28,580 nucleotides of DNA from an uncultured Oscillospiraceae bacterium. Lineage in GTDB: Bacteria; Bacillota; Clostridia; Oscillospirales; Acutalibacteraceae. Shown one piece after another: positions 7,150 through 13,135 of this stretch. The position numbers and the translations under genes are program-made. Location of the stretch: the NCBI GenBank assembly GCA_900543555.1, contig UQRL01000031.1, forward strand, positions 1 through 28,580, given 5' to 3'. Numbering within the stretch: position 1 is the stretch's first letter; every line of letters starts with the position of its first letter. The notes under the pieces are model-generated. The model searched no databases, was not told the DNA's origin, and saw nothing but the letters and a program-made list of their open reading frames with translations.

Positions 7150-7178
7150 ATTATATTAAAATGGTATTACAAAGTCAA
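7150..7178 (-). promoter_or_regulatory. Strong sigma-A promoter of the recombinase
   Basis: On the minus strand TTGACT (7173-7178), 17 bp, TATAAT (7150-7155). The start near 7143 leaves a leader of about 200 nt, with the leader ORF and hairpin, before the recombinase ATG at 6946. Confidence 0.8.
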
Positions 7179-7201
7179 ACATGGCTGTTGGGTTCCTTTT
7201 G

Positions 7202-7230
7202 TTGATTTTTCTAATTGGTTGTGCTATGAT
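7202..7230 (+). promoter_or_regulatory. Sigma-A promoter of the SLH-CAP gene
   Basis: TTGATT (7202-7207), 17 bp, TATGAT (7225-7230). It stands back to back with the recombinase promoter, about 23 bp apart, so the two could share regulation. Confidence 0.65.
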
Positions 7231-7315
7231 TTAATTGCCACATGGTTTCAGTACGTGATGGCCGAGTTGCTATTACGCACTTTTTTGTTTTGCCAAAAGA
7301 AAGGAGTAATGAAAA

Positions 7316-8941
7316 ATGAAGTCCCTTGGAAAACGCGTGTTTTCCGCCGCGCTGGCTTGCGTTTTGCTTGTCTCCGCGACCGTATCTCTGAACGCCTCTG
7401 CTGCCAGCGCATCCAACATGACAGACATCCCCTCCGGCTCCTGGTATGAATCTGCTGTTCGGTATTGTTTAAATAACAATTACATGAACGGCGAGTCCGA
7501 GACCAAGTTCAACCCTAACGGAACTGTTTCCCGTGCTCAGATGGTGCAGGTGCTGTACAATCTGGAAGGCCAGCCCGGATACACTTCCGGCCACACACCT
7601 TTCGTAGATATCACTCCCGGTTCCTGGTACTACAACGCTGTTCGTTGGAGTGAGGAAAACGGTATCGCCAGCGGCACCAGCGCGACGACGTTCGAGCCGA
7701 ACGCCCCCATTACCAGAGAGCAGGTCGCTACGTTCTTTGCAAATTACGCCAAGTTCAAAAATAACTATTCCGGCGCTCAGAGCGATTTGAGCAAGTATTC
7801 TGACCAGAACAAGATTTCTGCCTGGGCTAAGGAGAATATTTCCTGGGCCGTGAATTACGGTCTGATGTCCGGCACAAGTGAAACTACTCTGGACCCCCAG
7901 GGCACTTGCATCCGTGCCCAGCTCGCTCAGTTCATCAAGAATTACTTCAAAGATGATTCCGGAAGTGAAATCACTCCTACTCCTACCCCCACTCCCGAAC
8001 CGGAAGACCCCGACACAAAGCCCGTCAACGGCTTGGCACCGGAACAGAAAAGCACCGGCGGCCTGGTATCTGAGGGTAAGATCGAAAAGACTGCCGACGA
8101 CACCATCATCACCTTCCCCGTGTACAATTACGGCGCCGGTATGCAGGCATATTTCGACCGTGACAGCGTAGACCTGCTGCCCGTACCTGCCGACGGTGTG
8201 GTAAATGACGGAGACACTGGTTATCACGGAGACCCCAACTTCCCTGACACTTCTTATCCCTATTACACCGAACTGGGTATCATTCCCCGCGGCGGCTACG
8301 TTGAGAACGGCCGCATTTACACCGCACAGGGCTTCGACGTAACTTCCGTTGACGGTGTAGCTACCGAAGCGGAAATGGCTGTGCTGGAAGATGTGAACGA
8401 GTATCGCCGCAACGCCGGCATCCCCGAGCTGGAATGGAACGAAATGATGCAGATTTATGCTGATGAACGTGCTATTGAACTCGCTAACCAGTCAAAAATC
8501 AGCGATTCTTTCGTAGAACCTAATTTGAAAAACGGACAAATCCCATCTATTCTGGAAAACAAACTTGGTAGCGGTAAATGGGCGCACAATCTTTGGATAG
8601 GTGAAAATCGAGTGTCCACTAATGAACTGAACACCGTCGATTTCTACACACTTAATACCGAATATTGGGCTGGTATGACAGGTTGGTGGTACGAAGATAA
8701 TTATGCGGGTTTGTGCAAACACACTGCAGACGAATACCCTCTCAACTCTTATGCAGGCGAAAACGTTACCGAAATTGTCACATGGAGCCGTTCTTTAAAT
8801 GTAGACACACGTGCTGCTAACAACTGGTACAACAGTCAAGGCCACAAAAAAATCATGATGGACCCGAACAAAACGTACGCCGCCATCGGTATCGCCCGTG
8901 CCGAAGGTATGGGTTCCTCAGTCATCTTGGTGTTAAGCTAA
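7316..8941 (+). CDS. Secreted SLH-domain protein with C-terminal CAP/SCP domain
   Basis: The 541-aa protein has a signal peptide (about 1-30, KRVFSAALACVLLVSATVSLNASAA). Three S-layer homology repeats follow (about 36-84, 96-145, 158-210; for example YMNGESETKFNPNGTVSRAQ), then a Pro/Thr linker with PTPTPTPEPEDP (about 220-235), an unassigned middle part and a CAP domain (about 352-541) with LEDVNEYRRNAGIP, YAGENVTEIV and WYNSQGHKKIMMDP. SLH repeats anchor proteins to the cell-wall polymer; CAP domains are extracellular and of varied function. The ATG follows GAAAGGAG and the gene has its own promoter and terminator. It is element cargo. Codon use changes inside the gene: GC-ending codons dominate to about 8490, then the CAP part is clearly AT-richer to about 8830. 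Confidence 0.88.
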   Translation: MKSLGKRVFSAALACVLLVSATVSLNASAASASNMTDIPSGSWYESAVRYCLNNNYMNGESETKFNPNGTVSRAQMVQVLYNLEGQPGYTSGHTPFVDITPGSWYYNAVRWSEENGIASGTSATTFEPNAPITREQVATFFANYAKFKNNYSGAQSDLSKYSDQNKISAWAKENISWAVNYGLMSGTSETTLDPQGTCIRAQLAQFIKNYFKDDSGSEITPTPTPTPEPEDPDTKPVNGLAPEQKSTGGLVSEGKIEKTADDTIITFPVYNYGAGMQAYFDRDSVDLLPVPADGVVNDGDTGYHGDPNFPDTSYPYYTELGIIPRGGYVENGRIYTAQGFDVTSVDGVATEAEMAVLEDVNEYRRNAGIPELEWNEMMQIYADERAIELANQSKISDSFVEPNLKNGQIPSILENKLGSGKWAHNLWIGENRVSTNELNTVDFYTLNTEYWAGMTGWWYEDNYAGLCKHTADEYPLNSYAGENVTEIVTWSRSLNVDTRAANNWYNSQGHKKIMMDPNKTYAAIGIARAEGMGSSVILVLS

Positions 8942-8955
8942 GTCAACAACAACGT

Positions 8956-8995
8956 AACGGATATCTGGTTTCATGCCAGGTGTCCGTTATTTTTT
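8956..8995 (+). terminator. Terminator of the SLH-CAP gene
   Basis: AACGGA/TCCGTT outer arms and CTGG/CCAG inner arms are followed by ATTTTTT, 15 nt after the stop codon. The outer arms match those of the terminator at 9439-9481, suggesting related parts. Confidence 0.85.
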
Positions 8996-8999
8996 AGTC

Positions 9000-9028
9000 T
9001 TGCGAAATCCCAAACAATCCAGTATAAT
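9000..9028 (+). promoter_or_regulatory. Promoter of a candidate small RNA
   Basis: TTGCGA (9000-9005), 17 bp, TATAAT (9023-9028). It directs transcription into a short stretch without an ORF that ends in a terminator 75 nt later. Confidence 0.7.
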
Positions 9029-9034
9029 AGTCTC

Positions 9035-9103
9035 AATAGAGATATGTGTTTGCGGACACATACCTGAGGGAGCTGGAATGATTTCAGCTCCCTTCTCTTT
9101 TTT
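9035..9103 (+). ncRNA. Candidate small RNA of about 70 nt, unknown class
   Basis: Between the promoter at 9000-9028 and a strong terminator lies a transcript of about 70 nt without a usable ORF. It has a 5' hairpin TATGTGT-TTGCGG-ACACATA with a six-base loop, a short CCTG linker, and the terminator stem AGGGAGCTG/CAGCTCCCT (9067-9093) followed by TCTCTTTTTT. This promoter-hairpin-terminator layout is typical of independently expressed sRNAs, including antisense regulators of mobile elements. The target is unknown. Confidence 0.6.
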
Positions 9104-9115
9104 CCAGAATATGCC

Positions 9116-9144
9116 TTGACAAAAGTGTCATCCAAAGCTATGAT
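9116..9144 (+). promoter_or_regulatory. Promoter of the 77-aa HTH gene with an overlapping TGACA/TGTCA dyad
   Basis: TTGACA (9116-9121), 17 bp, TATGAT (9139-9144). The -35 is part of TGACA-AAAG-TGTCA, and TGACACTT recurs at the start codon (9180-9187). The same pentamers build the 64-bp palindrome at 9586-9649, so one DNA-binding protein may bind both places. Confidence 0.7.
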
Positions 9145-9187
9145 GAAACTAACAAAAAAAGTCTCAAAAGAAAGCGAGGTGACACTT

Positions 9188-9421
9188 ATGAGCAGACTTC
9201 CGTTTCGACCCAGGATTGCCGAAGAAACCAAACAAAAGATCGTCGATCTTTACAAGAATGACGAAAGTCTTACTTGTGAAAAAATAGCCCGGATTTGCAA
9301 AGTCTCGAAATCATCCGTATTTCGAACTCTGAAAAACTCATCCATTGATCGGCGCGGTAAAGGTCGCACAAGTGTCACATATTACTGTGTAGAACCGTTA
9401 AGAGACCTTCTAGCAAGTTGA
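9188..9421 (+). CDS. Small helix-turn-helix protein (77 aa)
   Basis: The protein begins MSRLPFRPRIAEETKQKI and contains a helix-turn-helix, SLTCEKIARICKVSKSSVFRTL, of the resolvase/Hin-like or transposase-HTH type; the rest is basic (DRRGKGRTS). The ATG at 9188 is chosen for GAGGTGA five bases upstream and because it lies downstream of the promoter at 9116-9144. It stands alone between two terminators. Likely roles are autoregulator or origin-binding protein of the element, since its promoter carries the TGACA/TGTCA units also found in the palindrome. I do not recognise a specific family. Confidence 0.75.
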   Translation: MSRLPFRPRIAEETKQKIVDLYKNDESLTCEKIARICKVSKSSVFRTLKNSSIDRRGKGRTSVTYYCVEPLRDLLAS

Positions 9422-9438
9422 ATTAGCTCTAATAGATA

Positions 9439-9481
9439 AACGGATATTTCGGTTTAAAAGCCGGATATCCGTTATTTTTTT
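9439..9481 (+). terminator. Terminator of the HTH gene
   Basis: AACGGATAT/ATATCCGTT (9 bp) with an inner CGG/CCG is followed by a run of seven T, 17 nt after the stop. Confidence 0.85.
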
Positions 9482-9585
9482 GCTCAAAAAGCCATGTTGA
9501 AAAAAATTTTTTGAACGTCTATTTTTTTGACGAAACCTGTTGTGCATTTTGACGAATTTCAGAAATTATGTAAACGCAAGCGTTT

Positions 9586-9649
9586 CTGTGTCAACTTTTG
9601 ACACCAAAGTGACACAGCTGTGTCGTTTTGGTGTCAAAAGTTGACACAG
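9586..9649. repeat. 64-bp near-perfect palindrome, candidate origin or regulatory site
   Basis: Two 32-bp arms (9586-9617 and 9618-9649) meet with no spacer at CACAG|CTGTG and agree at 30 of 32 positions. Each arm contains several TGTCA/TGACA units. A smaller palindrome AAACGCAAGCGTTT (9572-9585) abuts it. It lies in about 460 bp of gene-free, AT-rich DNA (9482-9947) upstream of the mobilization operon. Such an array of short units in dyad fits a protein-binding or replication site; that use is inference. Confidence 0.7.
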
Positions 9650-9672
9650 TTATAAATAAATATGAATTTTCA

Positions 9673-9749
9673 GTGAATAAAATAGGCAATTCAGGCATGA
9701 AAATTTATTTCAAATTTTCGTGCCAATGAACAAATTGTGAATAAAATAG
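9673..9749. repeat. AT-rich origin-like segment: direct repeat pair around a 13-bp inverted repeat
   Basis: GTGAATAAAATAG occurs at 9673-9685 and 9737-9749. Between them GGCATGAAAATTT (9694-9706) and AAATTTTCGTGCC (9712-9724) form an inverted repeat with one mismatch. The surrounding 9650-9800 is very AT-rich and gene-free. With the adjacent palindrome it resembles an origin or DNA-unwinding region; no function is proven. Confidence 0.5.
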
Positions 9750-9804
9750 ATAAAAAATAGTGTCAATAAAAGCTTATAAAAGTTTATTTGTACAATTTTA
9801 TACA

Positions 9805-9833
9805 TTGACAATGCATATATGCAAAACTATAAT
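9805..9833 (+). promoter_or_regulatory. Consensus sigma-A promoter of the mobilization operon with a palindrome in its spacer
   Basis: A perfect TTGACA (9805-9810), 17 bp, TATAAT (9828-9833). The spacer contains the 12-bp palindrome TGCATATATGCA (9812-9823), an ideal place for a repressor that blocks polymerase. It drives DUF961, coupling ATPase and relaxase genes. Confidence 0.8.
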
Positions 9834-9910
9834 GAAAGCATAGGAATTGGAAAAATATAACATTATTTCCGGAGATAACGCGACAATCAATTCCTGAAAT
9901 TTACTATTGT

Positions 9911-10047
9911 GAAAGGAGGTGATTCTATCATATTTTTCATAAAAAACCTTGCTTTTCGCAAGGGGTTCCAAAATCACAAACGGAAGATCTTGTGTGTATA
10001 CAGGAAATCTGTTAAGCCTAATTTTATGCTACAAGGAGGTATGTGTC
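9911..10047 (+). other. Leader of the mobilization operon with an orphan Shine-Dalgarno sequence
   Basis: AAAGGAGGTGA at 9912-9922 is a near-perfect ribosome binding site, but no ATG, GTG or TTG follows at normal distance. A frame beginning at ATA (9930-9932) stays open about 40 codons and ends just inside the DUF961 gene. A hairpin CCTTGC-TTTTC-GCAAGG (9947-9963) follows. This could be a leader translated from a rare start codon, or a degraded small gene. Confidence 0.35.
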
Positions 10048-10440
10048 GTGGCTCTCTTTAAATACGCGAAAACGATATTCCGTGATAAGGACTTTTTGAA
10101 GGATACCCGCAACCGATTTAAGGTTGTCTCCGTCAGCCCTTACAGTGACAAAAAGGGAAAACTTCCAGATGGGCAGCGTTTGACACTGAAAATCTTGGAA
10201 GATGATGGTACGCCGCCTACGGATAAAAACGGGAATCCGCAAGACAATCTTGTAGATGAAAATTTTGATGTAACGGTTTTGTCCTGCGACCCAATGGTAA
10301 GAAAGGGGGACTATATTGCTCTTGAAAATTTTGACCAGGAACATAGTTACGTGATCAACTATAGCGTGATTTTACGGTTTAAGGGGCTTCGGGTATTGCA
10401 GCCGCAGCAACCAAAAAACATGGGGGGTAAAAGTATATGA
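10048..10440 (+). CDS. DUF961/YdcP-type protein of the mobilization module
   Basis: The 130-aa protein resembles the DUF961 family (Tn916 Orf23, ICEBs1 YdcP-like), small proteins encoded just before the coupling ATPase in this class of elements; the biochemical role is not established. The GTG at 10048 is chosen because AAGGAGG (10034-10040) lies seven bases upstream; a longer frame from TTG at 9949 has no ribosome binding site. An out-of-frame ATG at 10041 is ignored. Its stop overlaps the next start by ATGA, so it is translationally coupled to the FtsK-like gene. Confidence 0.75.
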   Translation: MALFKYAKTIFRDKDFLKDTRNRFKVVSVSPYSDKKGKLPDGQRLTLKILEDDGTPPTDKNGNPQDNLVDENFDVTVLSCDPMVRKGDYIALENFDQEHSYVINYSVILRFKGLRVLQPQQPKNMGGKSI

Positions 10441-11732
10441 CAAAGTCAAAATATTATCATACGTTTTTTCTTATGTCATGCGTGTGCGTGTTTTCTCTCA
10501 CGCTCGGTGCGCATTTGCTTCCAGCCTTGACAATTCCCTACCTGCCCATAGCGGGGACCGTTTGGTCAATCATTGTGGTGGCGTTGAATGTTCTATCTGC
10601 TTTGGAGTGTGTTGGGATTTTGGGGTTGATTTTGCGGTTTTTCTTATCTCACGGTATTCGCAAAGGCGGCAAATATTTTTGGCGGCACGTTCGCATTTCG
10701 GCTCGCTTAAAGCGCCAGTTTGAAGACGCTGGATTCGCAGTCAAGCGGGAACGCTATGTGGAAATTCCCTGGTTTAAGCTTAGCTTTTCAGACGATCTTT
10801 CAAGAGGGTTGTTGAAAGTTCGTAACACGATCAAGCTTGACCGAAAATTGGATGACGCTGTAATCAATGCGGCGTTGGGGTATTTTGTGGTGGAGAACCG
10901 CTTCGCTTCGTATGACGGTAATTATTATCTGTATGAGTTGGTAGATGGCCGGGCCGACTATAAACTGGTGTTTCCGTCAGCCCATGACTTTTCTACCTAT
11001 GCTGATGAAATTCTTCCTAACCAGTGGTTCCTGGACGCACGGACACAGGTTCCGCTATGTCATACGTTGATTGTTGGACAGACAGGGTCGGGGAAGACTT
11101 ATGCGACGCTTAGCTTGATTTTGCAGCTGCGTTTAATGGGGACATACCCAGAGGTAAGTTTTGTCGATCTCAAGGCTTCCACAGTAGGCGTAATCGGTCG
11201 TAGGATCTCCCCGCACCGCACCGCAATGACTTTTGACCAGGCGATTGAGCAAATCCGCATTTTTCACCGAGAGATGGGATTTCGGAAACAGGATATGGAA
11301 AAATTGTTAGAAAACAATCCAACGGGGGATTATAACACATTTCGCCTTCCGCCCCATGTCATGATCATTGACGAGTATGCGTCATTTGCTCAGATTTTGA
11401 AGGGGAAAGAGAAAAAGCTGCGGGACGAAGTAATGGGTCTGCTATATGAGATTGTGCTGCAAGGTCGGCAGCTTGGCTTTTTCCTGGTGATCACCATGCA
11501 AAAGTCAGACGCTACTCTGATCGACACGGCGCTGCGGGACAATATTCCTCTGAAAATTGTATTGGGCCAGAGTGAGGACACCACGTATATTACCTGTTTT
11601 GGCAGTGCTGCCGATGTTCCAATGCGAAAATATGCAAGGGGAGAGGGGGTGTTTACCCACCCGGAATTAACTCGAAAGCCCAGATTGGTGCAATTTCCAG
11701 AACTGGATTTTGACATTCTGGGAGCACTGTAA
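10437..11732 (+). CDS. FtsK/SpoIIIE-type coupling ATPase (TcpA/Orf21/YdcQ-like)
   Basis: The 431-aa protein has two N-terminal membrane segments (about 10-30 and 38-68), then a cytoplasmic P-loop ATPase domain with Walker A GQTGSGKTY (about 211-219) and Walker B VMIIDEYAS (about 305-313). The GRQLGFFLVITMQKSD stretch is typical of FtsK-HerA motors. In Tn916/ICEBs1-type elements this is the coupling protein that delivers the relaxase-DNA complex to the secretion channel. It lies in the expected order DUF961-ATPase-oriT-MobT. Its ATG overlaps the previous stop. No channel genes accompany it, so the element may bring its own coupling protein to a helper's channel. Confidence 0.88.
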   Translation: MTKSKYYHTFFLMSCVCVFSLTLGAHLLPALTIPYLPIAGTVWSIIVVALNVLSALECVGILGLILRFFLSHGIRKGGKYFWRHVRISARLKRQFEDAGFAVKRERYVEIPWFKLSFSDDLSRGLLKVRNTIKLDRKLDDAVINAALGYFVVENRFASYDGNYYLYELVDGRADYKLVFPSAHDFSTYADEILPNQWFLDARTQVPLCHTLIVGQTGSGKTYATLSLILQLRLMGTYPEVSFVDLKASTVGVIGRRISPHRTAMTFDQAIEQIRIFHREMGFRKQDMEKLLENNPTGDYNTFRLPPHVMIIDEYASFAQILKGKEKKLRDEVMGLLYEIVLQGRQLGFFLVITMQKSDATLIDTALRDNIPLKIVLGQSEDTTYITCFGSAADVPMRKYARGEGVFTHPELTRKPRLVQFPELDFDILGAL

Positions 11733-11738
11733 GGAGAG

Positions 11739-11765
11739 AACCCCCGTGGTGTAACCACGGGGGTT
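11739..11765. other. Candidate origin of transfer (oriT)
   Basis: A perfect 12-bp inverted repeat AACCCCCGTGGT-GTA-ACCACGGGGGTT lies six bases after the coupling ATPase stop and about 70 bp before the relaxase gene. From memory, the Tn916/ICEBs1 family places oriT in this intergenic gap and uses a C-run/G-run inverted repeat with a central TAAC; here GTAAC is at the centre. No T-run follows on either strand, arguing against a terminator. Confidence 0.65.
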
Positions 11766-11837
11766 CCTCAAAAAAATAATCCCAGGAAGCACTCTGCATT
11801 CCTCATTTGTGGGCCTTGTGCCCGTGGAAAGGGGGTG

Positions 11838-13025
11838 ATGGGATTGCTGGAACTTGGTGTTGATGAATTCACGGTGGTTTGCCGGCCCACAGCCCTACAT
11901 TCAAACTTTGTAAGGGACAACTGGCCCCATGTTGCTCAAAACATAATTCAAAAGCTGTCCGACCGCGGAGACCTGGAAACCGTTTTGGGACCTATACGGA
12001 CTGAACTCAAGTGTTTGAAAGGGTATACTCATGGGTACACGTTTGGGGAACACAGCTTTTATAGCTGTGTTGCCTACCATATGGACAGAGACGACATGGG
12101 GGTGGCTTTACGATTTTCGGCCCAAGCGCTTGACTACTATTCTGATAAATCCGGGCTAAAAGTGTATGAGTTCCTCGGAAAAATCCAAGATACGGCCTAC
12201 ACAGCTAGGTTCAGCCGCATTGACTTCACAGCGGATTATTTGAATTGCGGCATAGACCCAACCAAAATCTACCAGAAGTTAATGGACGGTCAATTGGCCA
12301 TTTTCCGGGAAAAAACACGCAAAACAGCGTCTGGAAAAACAGAGACGAGTTATTTGAAAATTCCTTTTTCCTATCGGGGATTTTTAAAAGCTTCCGAAGT
12401 GCCAACGATTTATCTAGGAAGTCAAAAATCCAATGCGCTTTTACGGATTTATGACAAGCGCCGGGAACAAATTGAGCGTAAGGGGCCTAAGCTGGATAAG
12501 GCTTTAGCTTGTGAAGATTGGACACGATTTGAAGCAGTTTTCAAAGGCGATTACGCCCACCAGCTGACAGACCAGTTACTTTCCGTGAAAAACGATGATG
12601 AATATCTCACTTTAATTGCCAATTCATTTTTACAAAAGTTTGATTTTAGGGAAGTGGAAAACGGTGTGGTTCAGAATGAAGCAGAATTTTCAGAAATGCT
12701 ATACGATGCATTGAAACAGGGAGATTTCGCGCTTCATGCGCCCACTTCTCGGAACTTCGATTTGATTCGAAGTATCCAATACCTGTTGAATGGCAGCGGT
12801 TTGTATCCGACCCTTTTCAAAATCCGGGAAATCTGGGGCTATGAAGGTGTCAGCGAGTTCGTTAATCGTTTGATCATGTCTTTAGACACCTACGAGCCGA
12901 ACAGGGATTGCCTGTCCTGGATAGCAAAACACGGGGACGACTACAAAAGAAATTTCTCTGAGTTTTCTCTTTTCCTAAATTCTGCACTGCCTTTTTCGGA
13001 TTTTGTCCCGGAGAATACAGCTTAA
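11838..13025 (+). CDS. MobT/Rep_trans-family relaxase (NicK/Orf20-like)
   Basis: The roughly 395-aa protein belongs to the replication-initiation-factor family (Rep_trans), which includes pT181-type initiators and the MobT relaxases NicK (ICEBs1) and Orf20 (Tn916). Family-like segments are FSRIDFTADYL, TIYLGSQKSNALLRIYDKRRE and DWTRFEAVFKGDYA, ending with a C-terminal region containing IREIWGYEGVSEFVNRLI. It should nick at the adjacent inverted repeat and start rolling-circle transfer. The start is uncertain: GTG 11835, ATG 11838 or TTG 11844. GGGGGTGA overlaps the ATG, so the TTG has the best spacing; the ATG is given as a compromise. Plasmid-type replication initiation is a second possible role. 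Confidence 0.82.
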   Translation: MGLLELGVDEFTVVCRPTALHSNFVRDNWPHVAQNIIQKLSDRGDLETVLGPIRTELKCLKGYTHGYTFGEHSFYSCVAYHMDRDDMGVALRFSAQALDYYSDKSGLKVYEFLGKIQDTAYTARFSRIDFTADYLNCGIDPTKIYQKLMDGQLAIFREKTRKTASGKTETSYLKIPFSYRGFLKASEVPTIYLGSQKSNALLRIYDKRREQIERKGPKLDKALACEDWTRFEAVFKGDYAHQLTDQLLSVKNDDEYLTLIANSFLQKFDFREVENGVVQNEAEFSEMLYDALKQGDFALHAPTSRNFDLIRSIQYLLNGSGLYPTLFKIREIWGYEGVSEFVNRLIMSLDTYEPNRDCLSWIAKHGDDYKRNFSEFSLFLNSALPFSDFVPENTA

Positions 13026-13038
13026 TATCTCTAGGGAC

Positions 13039-13068
13039 AAAAAAAGAGACACTCTCAAGGAGTGTCTC
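13039..13068 (-). terminator. Terminator now serving ssrA, supplied by the element
   Basis: On the minus strand GAGACACTC/GAGTGTCTC (9 bp, 13046-13068) is followed by seven T. It lies about 60 nt beyond the tmRNA CCA end, inside the element. If the ends are joined, it would follow the recombinase gene, and the recombinase stop TGA (13055-13057) lies in its loop. Confidence 0.85.
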
Positions 13069-13128
13069 CCGGTCTGTAAACAAGCGCCAACCTATTCCGT
13101 ATAAAGAATAGTTCGACGCTTCCGCTTT

Positions 13129-13135
13129 TGGTGGA
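13129..13135. other. attR core (right element junction) at the tmRNA CCA end
   Basis: TGGTGGA, on the minus strand TCCACCA, is the last acceptor-stem bases, the discriminator A and the encoded CCA of tmRNA. It is identical to 5311-5317 at the other end of the element. Crossing over within it leaves the tmRNA sequence intact. Confidence 0.6.

Larger units (their letters stand above)
5311..13135. mobile_element. Integrated mobilizable element inserted at the 3' end of ssrA
   Basis: The block is AT-richer than both flanks and is bounded by TGGTGGA at 5311-5317 and 13129-13135 (TCCACCA on the other strand); the latter is the CCA end of tmRNA. It carries a serine recombinase at the left edge and a Tn916/ICEBs1-like mobilization module: DUF961 protein, FtsK/TcpA-type ATPase, oriT-like repeat and MobT relaxase. 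No type IV secretion genes are present, so it should depend on a helper element for transfer. Net size is about 7.8 kb. Cargo is an SLH-CAP surface protein, a candidate sRNA and a small HTH protein. The exact crossover within the 7-bp identity cannot be read from one sequence. Confidence 0.75.

Noticed and set aside
6923..7159. 78-codon plus-strand ORF over the recombinase start region
   Set aside because: No ribosome binding site or promoter; it overlaps the recombinase start and leader features on the other strand.
9586..9749. CRISPR array
   Set aside because: Repeats are palindromic units or a single pair of 13-bp direct repeats, without regular spacers; no cas genes are present.
11739..11765. 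Inverted repeat as a terminator of the coupling ATPase gene
   Set aside because: No T-run follows on either strand; position between coupling protein and relaxase fits oriT better.
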